The notes below the pieces were generated by a model. It was not told the DNA's origin and did no database searches. It was given only the letters and a program-made list of their open reading frames with translations. A stretch of DNA of 64,000 nucleotides from Polynucleobacter meluiroseus. GTDB taxonomy: Bacteria; Pseudomonadota; Gammaproteobacteria; Burkholderiales; Burkholderiaceae. The stretch lies in NCBI GenBank assembly GCA_945878885.1, contig CAMCUP010000010.1, positions 1-64,000 of the forward strand, given 5' to 3'. A program made the position numbers and the translations under genes. How positions within the stretch are numbered: position 1 is the first letter of the stretch; each line of letters begins with the position of its first letter. This document shows positions 43,037-52,120 of the stretch, in pieces.

Positions 43037-46018
43037 ATGAGCCTGGTTCGTAAAACTTCTTCTAGCAGTAACCCCAAAACTTCAAGCCATTTAATTGGCA
43101 GTTTGGCACGGGGTTTAAAAGCGGCTGTGCCAACGATGGATCGGCGCACTTTTTTACGGCGCTCGGGAATTGGTGTTGGTGCAGGTTTAGCTGCTTCACA
43201 ACTGAACTTATTGCAAAAGGCAAATGCTGCTGATACCAAGGCAATGATTGATGGCAAAGCTGGCAAGATAGAAGTCAAGCGCACTGTTTGCACTCATTGC
43301 TCGGTAGGCTGCGCGGTCGATGCCACAGTAGAAAATGGGGTTTGGGTTCGGCAAGATCCCGTCTTTGATTCGCCGATTAATTTGGGTGCAAATTGTGCAA
43401 AGGGCGCAGCCTTGCGGGAGCATGGGCACGGTGACTACCGCTTACGTTCACCGATGAAATTGGTTGATGGTAAATACCAAAAGATTTCTTGGGATCAGGC
43501 GCTCGATGAAATTACCGCAAAAATGAAATCGCTGCGCACGAAATCAACCCCCGATTCTTTATTCTTTATTGGCTCATCTAAGCACAATAACGAGCAAGCT
43601 TATTTAATGCGTAAGTGGGTCTCATTCTTTGGTACTAATAATACCGATCACCAAGCGCGTATTTGTCACTCGACCACCGTAGCTGGCGTAGCCAATACTT
43701 GGGGTTATGGTGCGATGACTAATAGTTATAACGACATGATGAATTCGAAGGCCGCACTATATATCGGCTCGAATGCTGCTGAAGCACATCCTGTATCGAT
43801 GTTGAGTATGCTGCATGCCAAAGAAAATGGCTGCAAATTGATGGTGGTTGATCCGCGGTATACCCGCACCGCTGCTAAGTCAGATCAGTATGTGCGCATT
43901 CGCTCAGGAACAGATATTCCTTTCTTATTTGGTGTTTTGTATCACATCTTTAACAACGGCTGGGAAGATAAGAAATACATTAACGATCGCGTTTACGGGA
44001 TGGATGATGTACGTAAAGATGTAATGGAGAAATGGACGCCTGCCAACGTTGAGCAAGCTTGCGGTGTGCCTGAAGCGGAAGTCTATAAAGTAGCCGAAAC
44101 CATGGCGAAGAATCGTCCCAGTACGATTGTTTGGTGTATGGGTCAAACCCAGCACACCATTGGTAATGCGATGGTACGGGCTTCTTGTATTTTGCAATTG
44201 GCGCTTGGCAATATTGGCAGATCGGGCGGCGGCGCAAATATTTTCCGCGGTCACGATAATGTGCAAGGTGCTACGGATGTCGGCCCTAATCCCGATTCAT
44301 TACCAGGTTACTATGGCTTAGCTGCCGGTTCGTGGAAGCACTACGCGACCGTTTGGGGCGTTGATTACGACTGGATTAAGGGTCGCTACGCACCCGATAT
44401 GATGGAAAAGTCAGGCACTACAGTATCGCGCTGGATTGATGCAGTACTCGAAAAAAGCGATATGGTTGATCAGGCCACTAATGTCAAGGGTGTGTTCTAT
44501 TGGGGTCATGCGCCGAATTCGCAAACTCGTGGCCTAGATATGAAAAAGGCAATGGATAAATTAGAGTTATTGGTGGTAGTCGATCCATACCCCAGTGCTA
44601 CTGCTGCTATGGCTGCTATGCCACCAGCGGCTGGCGGGCAAGTCAATAAAGATCGAGCAGTGTATTTACTGCCTGCCACAACTCAGTTTGAAACTAAAGG
44701 CTCTGTCACTGCTTCGAATCGTTCGATTCAATGGCGGGAAAAAGTCATCGATCCTTTATTTGAGTCGGTACCTGATCATGTGATCATGCAAGCTTTAGCC
44801 GATCGCCTTGGTTTTGGTAAAGAGCTGTCGGTGAACTACAAAATGCTTGATTCAAAGTATGCTGGTAAATCATGGCGTGAGCCCGAGCCCGAGTCAATTT
44901 TGGGTGAAATTAATCGTGCCGTCTGGACAATTGGCTACACCGGTCAAACGCCCGAGCGTCTTAAAGCCCATATGCGCATGATGAGTGTTTTTGATCCCAA
45001 AACATTGCGATCGCGTGGTGGCAAAGATCCAGTTAGTGGCTACGATACAACTGGTGATTACTTTGGTTTGCCATGGCCTTGCTATGGTACTGCGGCGATT
45101 AAGCATCCTGGCTCACCGAATCTCTATGACACCAGTAAAAGCTTGATGGAAGGCGGCGGTAATTTCCGCGCTAACTTCGGTGTAGAAAAAGACGGTAAAA
45201 CCCTTTTAGCTGAAGATGGCTCATGTTCTAAAGGTTCTGCGATCACTACTGGATATCCTGAGTTTGATGCTGCCTTTGTGAAGAAATTGGGCTGGTGGAG
45301 CCAATTAACACCAGAAGAGCAAAAATTAGCCGAAGGCAAAAATTGGAAGACTGACTTATCGGGCGGTATTCAACGGGTGGTCATGAAAAACGGTTGCCAT
45401 CCATTTGGTAACGCTAAAGCGCGTGCGGTAGTTTGGAATTTCCCTGACGCGATTCCCCAGCATCGTGAAGCTTTGTATAGCACGCGTCCCGATATGATGA
45501 TTAAGTATCCAACATCGGCCGATAAGAAAAATTTCTGGCGCTTACCAACCTTGTTCTTAACTGTGCAACAGCAGAATTTGAATGAGAAGCTGTATGAAAA
45601 GTTCCCGATTATTCTAACTTCTGGGCGTTTAGTTGAATATGAAGGGGGTGGCGATGAAACTCGTTCTAACCCTTGGTTAGCAGAACTTCAACAAGAAAAT
45701 TATGTGGAAATAAATCCGGGTGCAGCTGCTCGTCGTGGGATTAAAAATTGGGATTATGTCTGGGTGAAGTCCCCAACTGGTGCCAAGATCAAAGTGCGCG
45801 CGATGGTTACTGAGCGAGTTGGTCCAGATACTGCTTTCGTACCATTCCATTTTGCGGGATGGTGGGAAGGCAAGAATTTGCGCGAATTTTACCCAACAGG
45901 CGCTTGCCCAGTTGTTTTAGGTGAGGCGGTGAATACTGCAACGACCTACGGCTATGACAGCGTAACGATGATGCAAGAAACCAAAACCACCATGTGCCAA
46001 ATTGAAAAATTTGCCTAA
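43037..46018 (+). CDS. Formate dehydrogenase catalytic subunit (Mo/W-bis-pyranopterin)
   Basis: 993 residues. A Tat signal (DRRTFLRRSGIGVG, residues ~35-60) exports it folded. A [4Fe-4S] site starts CTHCSVGC. The metal ligand is Cys210 (codon at 43664, motif ARICHSTTV), where E. coli FDH-N has selenocysteine; the following His is conserved. Later blocks VDPRYTRTA, WCMGQTQHTIGNA and NIGRSGGGANIFRGHDN bind the pterin dinucleotides. It oxidises formate to CO2 in the periplasm. The metal could be Mo or W; a tungstate-binding protein downstream favours W. A ribosome site (GGAG) precedes the ATG. Confidence 0.95.
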   Translation: MSLVRKTSSSSNPKTSSHLIGSLARGLKAAVPTMDRRTFLRRSGIGVGAGLAASQLNLLQKANAADTKAMIDGKAGKIEVKRTVCTHCSVGCAVDATVENGVWVRQDPVFDSPINLGANCAKGAALREHGHGDYRLRSPMKLVDGKYQKISWDQALDEITAKMKSLRTKSTPDSLFFIGSSKHNNEQAYLMRKWVSFFGTNNTDHQARICHSTTVAGVANTWGYGAMTNSYNDMMNSKAALYIGSNAAEAHPVSMLSMLHAKENGCKLMVVDPRYTRTAAKSDQYVRIRSGTDIPFLFGVLYHIFNNGWEDKKYINDRVYGMDDVRKDVMEKWTPANVEQACGVPEAEVYKVAETMAKNRPSTIVWCMGQTQHTIGNAMVRASCILQLALGNIGRSGGGANIFRGHDNVQGATDVGPNPDSLPGYYGLAAGSWKHYATVWGVDYDWIKGRYAPDMMEKSGTTVSRWIDAVLEKSDMVDQATNVKGVFYWGHAPNSQTRGLDMKKAMDKLELLVVVDPYPSATAAMAAMPPAAGGQVNKDRAVYLLPATTQFETKGSVTASNRSIQWREKVIDPLFESVPDHVIMQALADRLGFGKELSVNYKMLDSKYAGKSWREPEPESILGEINRAVWTIGYTGQTPERLKAHMRMMSVFDPKTLRSRGGKDPVSGYDTTGDYFGLPWPCYGTAAIKHPGSPNLYDTSKSLMEGGGNFRANFGVEKDGKTLLAEDGSCSKGSAITTGYPEFDAAFVKKLGWWSQLTPEEQKLAEGKNWKTDLSGGIQRVVMKNGCHPFGNAKARAVVWNFPDAIPQHREALYSTRPDMMIKYPTSADKKNFWRLPTLFLTVQQQNLNEKLYEKFPIILTSGRLVEYEGGGDETRSNPWLAELQQENYVEINPGAAARRGIKNWDYVWVKSPTGAKIKVRAMVTERVGPDTAFVPFHFAGWWEGKNLREFYPTGACPVVLGEAVNTATTYGYDSVTMMQETKTTMCQIEKFA

Positions 46019-46054
46019 GCACCTAAATTAACGAGCTAAATTCAGGAGAATCTC

Positions 46055-46717
46055 ATGGCAAGAATGAAGTTTATTTGTGACGCAGAACGGTGCATCGAAT
46101 GCAACGGTTGTGTTACCGCCTGTAAAAATGAAAACGAAGTACCTTGGGGCGTTAACCGCCGTCGGGTCGTGACAATTAATGATGGTGTGATCGGTGCTGA
46201 AAAATCCATTTCAGTTGCCTGCATGCATTGTTCAGACGCGCCTTGCATGGCGGTTTGCCCAGTCGATTGTTTTTATCGCACCGATGAAGGTGTGGTGCTA
46301 CACGATAAAGATATTTGTATCGGTTGTGGCTATTGTTCTTACGCTTGCCCCTTTGGCGCGCCCCAATTTCCAACCTCGGGTTTATTTGGACTGCGCGGCA
46401 AAATGGATAAGTGCACTTTTTGTAGTGGCGGCCCGGAGGCCAATGGTAGCGTCGCAGAATTTGAGAAGTATGGGCGCAATCGCCTGGCTGAAGGAAAGCT
46501 TCCACTCTGCGCTGAACTTTGCGCCACTAAAGCTTTAATTGGCGGGGATGGAGATGTCATTGCTGATATTTACCGGGCTAGGGTAGTTAAACGCCAAACC
46601 AATGGTAAAAATGCAGGAGCTAATGTATTTGGCTGGACCACCGCCTACGGTAAACCTGGTGAAGCACCTCCTGCACCAAGTAAAGCCCCACCCGGACCAC
46701 AAGGAGGTAAGTCATGA
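46055..46717 (+). CDS. Formate dehydrogenase beta subunit (four [4Fe-4S])
   Basis: 220 residues. Four cysteine motifs are visible: CIECNGCVTAC, CMHCSDAPCMAVCPVDC, CIGCGYCSYACPFG and CTFC...LCAELCATKA. There is no signal peptide, so it is carried out together with the Tat-exported catalytic subunit. It passes electrons from the catalytic subunit to the membrane cytochrome b. An AGGAGA ribosome site lies before the ATG. It overlaps the small lipoprotein gene by 4 nt. Confidence 0.95.
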   Translation: MARMKFICDAERCIECNGCVTACKNENEVPWGVNRRRVVTINDGVIGAEKSISVACMHCSDAPCMAVCPVDCFYRTDEGVVLHDKDICIGCGYCSYACPFGAPQFPTSGLFGLRGKMDKCTFCSGGPEANGSVAEFEKYGRNRLAEGKLPLCAELCATKALIGGDGDVIADIYRARVVKRQTNGKNAGANVFGWTTAYGKPGEAPPAPSKAPPGPQGGKS

Positions 46718-46947
46718 AAGCAACTCTAAAAGCGATCTTATTGGCCTCACTTGCACTCGGCTTACTCAGTGCCTGTAAAGATGAAGAGCAGGGCTTCAAA
46801 GCATCGAAGCGACCTGATGTGGCTCCTTATATGGGCGCTAACGATGGCTTTATGGCAAAGGGTTGGACCCCTGGTAACCAGGTCAGTTGGACGCAAGAAA
46901 TAAATAAGCGCAATCAAAATCAAACTGAATACAGCCGTATTAAGTAA
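46714..46947 (+). CDS. Small lipoprotein encoded within the fdh operon
   Basis: 77 residues. Signal peptide with lipobox LLSAC (Cys21), then a short polar mature part (KDEEQGFKASKRPDVAPYMG). The ATG overlaps the beta-subunit stop by 4 nt (ATGA), so it is made with the enzyme and must be functionally tied to it. I know no activity; it may anchor or stabilise the complex at the membrane. Confidence 0.85.
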   Translation: MKATLKAILLASLALGLLSACKDEEQGFKASKRPDVAPYMGANDGFMAKGWTPGNQVSWTQEINKRNQNQTEYSRIK

Positions 46948-46972
46948 TGATCAATGCCGTGAGGGAATTTGC

Positions 46973-48046
46973 ATGAATCAAACCGTAAGCGCTTCTTTCC
47001 GTTCCTGGCTTATTCCGGCAGGTTTTTGCCTTGCTCTATTTACTGGAGTTAGTGCGGCTCAGCCCGCAGCCCCAGCAGCTGCGCCCGCCGCCTTACCTAA
47101 AGTAGAGTCAGCCAATATTATGGATGTAGGCCGCGCGCCAAATGCCACGATTGAGGCAGAGCGTAAGGCCAATCAGAACCAACCAGGGAATAATTCACCG
47201 ATTTGGCGTACCGCAAATAGTGATGATGTCAATTACGTCAGTATTCCCGATAAACAAGCAGGCGTTTTGATCCAAAAATCAGGCCAACAGTGGCGTTTAA
47301 TTCGTAACGGTGTCATTACCGTTTATGGCGCTTGGTTACTCGCATTAGCATTAGCTGCAGTCTTGGCGATGTTTATTCTGAAGGGCTCAATTAAGCTGCA
47401 TGAACCCATGTCAGGTCGCAAAATTAAGCGCTTTAGTTTACTTGATCGCATTATTCATTGGACTATGGCATTTAGTTTTGTGGGTTTAGCGTTTACTGGG
47501 CTTATGATTTTGTATGGTAAATATTTTGTGATGCCTCTCATGGGTGGTGTGACCTATGGATTATTTTTATTAGTGTGTAAAAATATTCATAACTTTTCTG
47601 GCCCCTTGTTTACCCTCACCATCGTTATTTTCTTTTTCTTGTTTGTGCGTAAAAATATCCCTGAAAAAGGTGATATGGCATGGCTTACTGGGTTTGGCGG
47701 CATGCTATCTGGAAAGCATATACCAGCTGGCTTTTTTAATTTCGGTGAAAAAATCTGGTTTTGGTTTGGAATGGTTATTCTCGGGCTCACCGTATCGGCC
47801 TCGGGCTGGGTTTTAGATATGATCGTGCCATTCATTGCGATTGAATATTGGCGTGGCACGATGCAAATTGCCGACATTATTCATAGCACTTCTGCATTGC
47901 TTATGACCGCTATGGCATTTGGGCACATCTATATCGGCACTATTGGTATGCAAGGATCAATCGATGGGATGAAAACAGGTTATGTTGATGCTACTTGGGC
48001 GAAAGAGCATCATGAAATTTGGTACAACGATTTAAATAAAGGTTGA
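46973..48046 (+). CDS. Formate dehydrogenase gamma subunit (cytochrome b)
   Basis: 357 residues. A signal peptide and a periplasmic Ala/Pro-rich N-terminal extension (~1-110) are followed by four or five membrane helices (~115-345). Heme-ligand histidines occur in RIIHWTMAFSF, KNIHNFSGPL and IIHSTSALLM...FGHIYIG. It carries electrons from the beta subunit to quinone in the inner membrane. A ribosome site (GAGGGAA) precedes the ATG, 25 nt after the lipoprotein gene. Length and layout are as in FDH gamma families with an extended N-terminus. Confidence 0.93.
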   Translation: MNQTVSASFRSWLIPAGFCLALFTGVSAAQPAAPAAAPAALPKVESANIMDVGRAPNATIEAERKANQNQPGNNSPIWRTANSDDVNYVSIPDKQAGVLIQKSGQQWRLIRNGVITVYGAWLLALALAAVLAMFILKGSIKLHEPMSGRKIKRFSLLDRIIHWTMAFSFVGLAFTGLMILYGKYFVMPLMGGVTYGLFLLVCKNIHNFSGPLFTLTIVIFFFLFVRKNIPEKGDMAWLTGFGGMLSGKHIPAGFFNFGEKIWFWFGMVILGLTVSASGWVLDMIVPFIAIEYWRGTMQIADIIHSTSALLMTAMAFGHIYIGTIGMQGSIDGMKTGYVDATWAKEHHEIWYNDLNKG

Positions 48047-48049
48047 GCT

Positions 48050-48355
48050 ATGAAAAAAATCATTGCATTTTTCATTTGTATATTCAGTGCCAGTACCGTG
48101 TTGGCGATGCTTCCTCCTTTAACACCAGAGCAGCAAGCGGCGGCTGATTTAGCAAAAGCGAAAACTGCTTACGGCGATAAAGTCGGCGCATTTAAATTAT
48201 GTACGATACAAAATACCTTGGCCAATCGATTCAAGGTTGCTGGTACACCAGCACCCGCAGCTTGTGCTGAAGTTCCACCTTTTGTGCCACCTACAGCAGT
48301 TACAGCGGCAGCACCGGCAGCCGCCGCGCCAGCTGCAGCACCAGCCAAGAAATAG
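48050..48355 (+). CDS. Small exported Ala/Pro-rich protein of the fdh operon
   Basis: 101 residues. A signal peptide (to about TVLAM) is followed by a helical region with a Cys pair (FKLCTIQ and PAACAEV) and a low-complexity Ala/Pro tail (~75-101). It starts 3 nt after the gamma subunit gene, so it is part of the operon. No known role; perhaps an accessory subunit. Confidence 0.8.
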   Translation: MKKIIAFFICIFSASTVLAMLPPLTPEQQAAADLAKAKTAYGDKVGAFKLCTIQNTLANRFKVAGTPAPAACAEVPPFVPPTAVTAAAPAAAAPAAAPAKK

Positions 48356-48379
48356 TTATTTCATCCCTTCCTGCAAGAT

Positions 48380-48402
48380 CCTGCCGCCAACTGGTTGGCA
48401 GG
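48380..48402 (+). terminator. Candidate hairpin after the fdh operon
   Basis: GCCAAC-TG-GTTGGC is a 6-bp stem, extended by CCT/AGG across a 3-nt bulge. It lies 24 nt after the small exported protein stop and is followed by an A+T-rich stretch without a strict T-tract. It could separate the fdh operon from the next gene. Confidence 0.45.
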
Positions 48403-48453
48403 TCATGCATTATGCTTAGCATTTTCAGCTAGAAACCAATTGAAGTGAACGCG

Positions 48454-49470
48454 ATGATCAATTACTGGCCTAATTGCGCCTATCAAACCTTGCAAATTAG
48501 CCCAGATAATCAATTATTGGTAAGTGATGATTTTTTGCGCTCTTATTTACTGCGGGATGAACTGAATTTAGTATCCGAATCATGTGCCGCAGAAAAGCTC
48601 CTGCATCAGCGTTTAACGCAAAATCCACGTGCTGAAATTAGCGAAGCTGAAATTGCTGAAATGATGGATAGTGACATTCAAGAAAATTACCGGATTTGGT
48701 TGCGGTATCGCGCTAAATTAATCTTAGCACCCTCATTAGAGTCATTTTATTTAAGCCTATTTGCCGGTAGTGGGGTGGATGTGCCACCATTGTTTATCAA
48801 CCAACTAGTCCAAATTTTTATGCGACATATTTTGGGCGATACACCAAGTGCAATGGATACCCGAGTGGCTGAATTATTTTTTCGCCCTCAAAAAATGAGT
48901 ATCTTAGAAGATGGTTTGGTGATGAGTGCAGACCATGAAACCATCGAGCGCAATGCTCAGGCTCCTGAGTTTGGCAACATCATTGATTTACTAAAACAGA
49001 CTACAGTAGCAATGAAATCAATCGACCTTGATGTTTTGCACGAAGATAATGCTGATCTATATTGGACCCGTGATAGTAGCTACGATTTTGCAATTCCCTT
49101 AAATTTTGGTCAGCCCCCAGTTGAGAATTTTAGTAAATTACTTGCCAAATGGCTCAATCATTTTTTAGGTATCGAGGCCAAGATTACCCCATTAGCAGCG
49201 ATTAATGATCCACAGTGGGTCTGGCATGTTGGCTTAGACGCCGCTTCTACTGAAATCTTAAATGCTCTTTATAACAAAGAGGCTCTTGAGGCAGATAACA
49301 TAGCAAAGTTAATTTGCTTATTTCGTTTAGATTTTATAAGTCCTAATGTGGTTCTCCCTGAATTAACGGGCAAACCCGTTTATTTAGGCATTGCCATGAA
49401 TCAGGACAAAGTATTAAAACTGAAACCGCAAAATTTATTATTTAATCTTCCGCTTGCACCAGTGTCATAA
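48454..49470 (+). CDS. Conserved hypothetical protein of the fdh/tungstate locus (DUF6352-like)
   Basis: About 338 residues from ATG 48454; a GTG lies 9 nt upstream. Soluble, mostly helical, no signal peptide. Regions such as NYWPNCAYQTL, DDFLRSYLLRDEL and LAKWLNHFLGIEAKI are distinctive. From memory it resembles the DUF6352 family that lies near formate dehydrogenases in Burkholderiales; I could not verify this. The TupA gene starts 10 nt after its stop, so the two should be co-transcribed. A role in formate dehydrogenase or metal handling is inference from place. Confidence 0.7.
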   Translation: MINYWPNCAYQTLQISPDNQLLVSDDFLRSYLLRDELNLVSESCAAEKLLHQRLTQNPRAEISEAEIAEMMDSDIQENYRIWLRYRAKLILAPSLESFYLSLFAGSGVDVPPLFINQLVQIFMRHILGDTPSAMDTRVAELFFRPQKMSILEDGLVMSADHETIERNAQAPEFGNIIDLLKQTTVAMKSIDLDVLHEDNADLYWTRDSSYDFAIPLNFGQPPVENFSKLLAKWLNHFLGIEAKITPLAAINDPQWVWHVGLDAASTEILNALYNKEALEADNIAKLICLFRLDFISPNVVLPELTGKPVYLGIAMNQDKVLKLKPQNLLFNLPLAPVS

Positions 49471-49480
49471 AAAAGAAAAA

Positions 49481-50305
49481 ATGAAATTAATTTTCTCTAG
49501 TTTTATGGCTTTATTATTGTTTAGCTTATTTGGCTTGATTACTACTAGTTTTGCACAGGATAAAAGCATTGTTGTATCTTCAACGACATCGACAGAGCAA
49601 TCCGGCTTATTCAGTTCTATTTTGCCGATTTTTCAAAAGCAATCTGGCATTCAAGTAAAAATTGTCGCAGTGGGCACTGGGCAAGCACTAGATATTGGCC
49701 GTCGTGGTGATACTGATGTGGTGTTTGTTCACGATAAACCAGCTGAAATAAGATTTATCGATGAGGGATTTTCTACCAAACGCTATGAAGTGATGTACAA
49801 CGATTTTATTTTGATTGGTCCTAAGAGCGACCCCGCAAAAATTGCTGGCGGTAAAGATATTAAGGTCGCGTTTCAAAAGATTGCCGAAGCTAAAGCGCCA
49901 TTCGTGTCTCGGGGCGATAAAAGTGGTACTCATGCGGCAGAGTTGCGTTACTGGAGAGATGCTGGTATTGCGGCTAATCCCAATTTAAATTGGTATAAAG
50001 AAACAGGCTCTGGGATGGGTCCAGCATTAAATACGGCTTCTGCGATGAATGCTTATGTATTAGCTGATCGTGGCACCTGGTTATCGTTCAAAAATCGGGG
50101 CGATTTAGATATTTTGGTAGAAGGTGACCCTAGTTTATTTAATCAATACGGTGTTATGTTAGTGAATCCCATGAAATATCCCCAGGTGAAAAAAGCGGAG
50201 GGACAAGCCTTTATTGATTGGCTTATTTCGAAGCCTGGCCAGGATGCAATTGCTGCTTACAAAATTGGGGGTCAGCAATTATTTTTTCCTAATGCGGGGA
50301 AGTAA
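49481..50305 (+). CDS. tupA: Tungstate-binding periplasmic protein, TupA-like
   Basis: About 274 residues from ATG 49481 (a TTG 27 nt upstream is in frame). The signal peptide ends TSFAQD. The mature start VVSSTTSTEQSGL and the later FVSRGDKSGTHAAEL are the oxyanion-binding motifs of TupA-type tungstate-binding proteins, related to ModA. It should deliver tungstate to a TupBC ABC importer; no tupB or tupC is adjacent, the next gene being a VOC protein. It links this fdh locus and the downstream aldehyde oxidoreductase to tungsten. Molybdate is the alternative ligand. Confidence 0.88.
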   Translation: MKLIFSSFMALLLFSLFGLITTSFAQDKSIVVSSTTSTEQSGLFSSILPIFQKQSGIQVKIVAVGTGQALDIGRRGDTDVVFVHDKPAEIRFIDEGFSTKRYEVMYNDFILIGPKSDPAKIAGGKDIKVAFQKIAEAKAPFVSRGDKSGTHAAELRYWRDAGIAANPNLNWYKETGSGMGPALNTASAMNAYVLADRGTWLSFKNRGDLDILVEGDPSLFNQYGVMLVNPMKYPQVKKAEGQAFIDWLISKPGQDAIAAYKIGGQQLFFPNAGK

Positions 50306-50379
50306 TTCAATCTAGCCCAATGGGAGATTTGGTAGCAATGATTTAGTATTGAGGGCTCGAACGGCAAAAAGAGCTCCCT

Positions 50380-51126
50380 ATGCAGTATGAATTTGACCAT
50401 TTAGTCATAATGGCAAGAGACCAAATGAGTCTGGTTGCTAAACAATTTAGTGATCTTGGTTTTCACCTTAGCGCTAAGTCTACTCATAACTTAGGCTCAT
50501 CGAACCAATTAATCGTTTTGGATAACACCTATTTAGAGATCTTGGGTTGGGAGGCTGGAACTCTACCCCAGCGGCAAGAAATTGCTAACCAAGCTTTAGG
50601 TCTTGATGCATTGGTATTTCGAACGACCAATGCTGAGGAATGTTTCAAGGTGCTACAAGAGGCTGGATTTGCGCCAAATACCCCTCAAGATTTATCACGC
50701 CCCGCAAAAGTTGGTGATGGGATAAAGCAAGCCTTTTTTAAGACGGTACGTTTTTCTCAGCAGCCAATCGCAGGTTTACGAATTTACTTTTGTGAACACT
50801 TGACCCCCGATTTTGTTTGGGTGCGCGTTGACCAGCAACACTCAAACTCGATGAACCACTTACAAAGCATTACCCTAGAATCGGCTAACCCTTTAGCGAC
50901 CACTCGCACTCTAATGAAATTGTTGCAAATAGAGGGGGGCGATACATTAAGCAGGAATTTATCTGAAGAGGGGGAGGCGTATCAGCTCAATTTGGCTAAT
51001 TGCGAGTTAAAGATTGTATTTAATCAAGCTATTTCATTAGCGCAGATAGCAAGTTGCAGCTTAGTGCAGCAAGGCTTACCTGCTGAGTTGCAGATTAGCC
51101 AAGCTATGCTGATCGCAAGCCCTTAA
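50380..51126 (+). CDS. VOC-superfamily (glyoxalase-like) protein
   Basis: 248 residues. The N-terminal part reads FDHLVIMARDQMSLVAKQF and IVLDNTYLEILGWEAG, the beta-alpha-beta-beta-beta pattern of glyoxalase-like domains with a His and Glu that could bind a metal. A second half-module follows (~130-240). The substrate is unknown. An imperfect short inverted repeat lies just upstream of the ATG, with no evident role. Confidence 0.8.
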   Translation: MQYEFDHLVIMARDQMSLVAKQFSDLGFHLSAKSTHNLGSSNQLIVLDNTYLEILGWEAGTLPQRQEIANQALGLDALVFRTTNAEECFKVLQEAGFAPNTPQDLSRPAKVGDGIKQAFFKTVRFSQQPIAGLRIYFCEHLTPDFVWVRVDQQHSNSMNHLQSITLESANPLATTRTLMKLLQIEGGDTLSRNLSEEGEAYQLNLANCELKIVFNQAISLAQIASCSLVQQGLPAELQISQAMLIASP

Positions 51127-51248
51127 TAAAAAAAGGTGTCGCAAGCCCTGAGGAGTTGGGCAATTCCCTAGTAATTTTAGGGTATTTCTAATTTCATTAA
51201 AAAGGAGTATTTTTACTCTTATTCTCCGATTGAAGAAAAGGAACTATT

Positions 51249-52118
51249 ATGCGCTTAGCCCAATTTCCCTTCATTGTTAGCCTTCTGGCAACCCTTATCT
51301 TAAGTTTTAGTACTTTAGCCTTGGCCAATGAGCCTAGTTTGCATGAGGTTTATCAAAAAATTCAAGCTGGACAGCTGGCTCAGGCTGATGTCATGATGAA
51401 AGAGGTCTTGCAAAATCATCCTAATAGCGCTAAAGCCCACTATATTATGGCTGAACTGCGGCTAAAAGAAGGGCGCCTTGAGCAGGCCCGAGCAGAACTG
51501 GCTCGAGCCGAGAAGCTTGCCCCTGGTTTGCCTTTTGCGCAGGTCGATTCAGTCCAAAAGCTGCGCACGCAATTGGCATCTGGCTCAAAGGTTTCAGGTG
51601 TTAATTTAGCTGGTAATGCGGCAGCGCCTAACTCGATCTTTAGTAGCCCGATTTTTTGGCTGTTAATGGTGGTTTTAGTTGGCGGCTTGATTTATTTTAT
51701 GAAGCAAAGAAAGCGCGAGCAAGCAAATGCGGCGGCATTAGGTAAAGGCCCGCAGACCGGTTCGGCACCAAACCCTACTGGTGGGCCAGGGCCTAATAGT
51801 CCGGGAGGCCCTGGCAGCCCTAATGCCCCAGCTGGTGCACCAAGCACTGGCTTTGGAGGTTCTGGCCTCATGGGCAGTTTAGCAACTGGGGCAGCCTTAG
51901 GGGCTGGCATGGTCGCTGGGCAGGCTTTAGCGAGTCATTTAATGGGTGGCGAGCATGGTAATCGGGATTCCTCTGGCAATATTCAGCCAGCTCAAGCGGG
52001 GCGAGATAATACCGATTTTGGGGTGCGCGACGTTAGCACATGGGAAGACTCAGGTAACGCAGGCAATTCGGATTGGGATGACAATAGTGGTGGTGGCAGC
52101 TTTATGGATGACGTCTAA
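51249..52118 (+). CDS. Exported TPR protein with membrane segment and Gly/Pro-rich tail
   Basis: 289 residues. A signal peptide (ending TLALANE) is followed by TPR-like repeats (~30-95: AKAHYIMAELRLKEGRLEQA), a membrane segment (IFWLLMVVLVGGLIYFM, ~137-153), a Gly/Pro/Asn-rich low-complexity stretch (~175-205), and a Gly-rich C-terminus with Asp/Asn. A ribosome site (AAGGAAC) precedes the ATG. The tail resembles those of membrane-anchored Gly-rich proteins near TPR modules; function unknown. Confidence 0.8.
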   Translation: MRLAQFPFIVSLLATLILSFSTLALANEPSLHEVYQKIQAGQLAQADVMMKEVLQNHPNSAKAHYIMAELRLKEGRLEQARAELARAEKLAPGLPFAQVDSVQKLRTQLASGSKVSGVNLAGNAAAPNSIFSSPIFWLLMVVLVGGLIYFMKQRKREQANAAALGKGPQTGSAPNPTGGPGPNSPGGPGSPNAPAGAPSTGFGGSGLMGSLATGAALGAGMVAGQALASHLMGGEHGNRDSSGNIQPAQAGRDNTDFGVRDVSTWEDSGNAGNSDWDDNSGGGSFMDDV

Positions 52119-52120
52119 GG

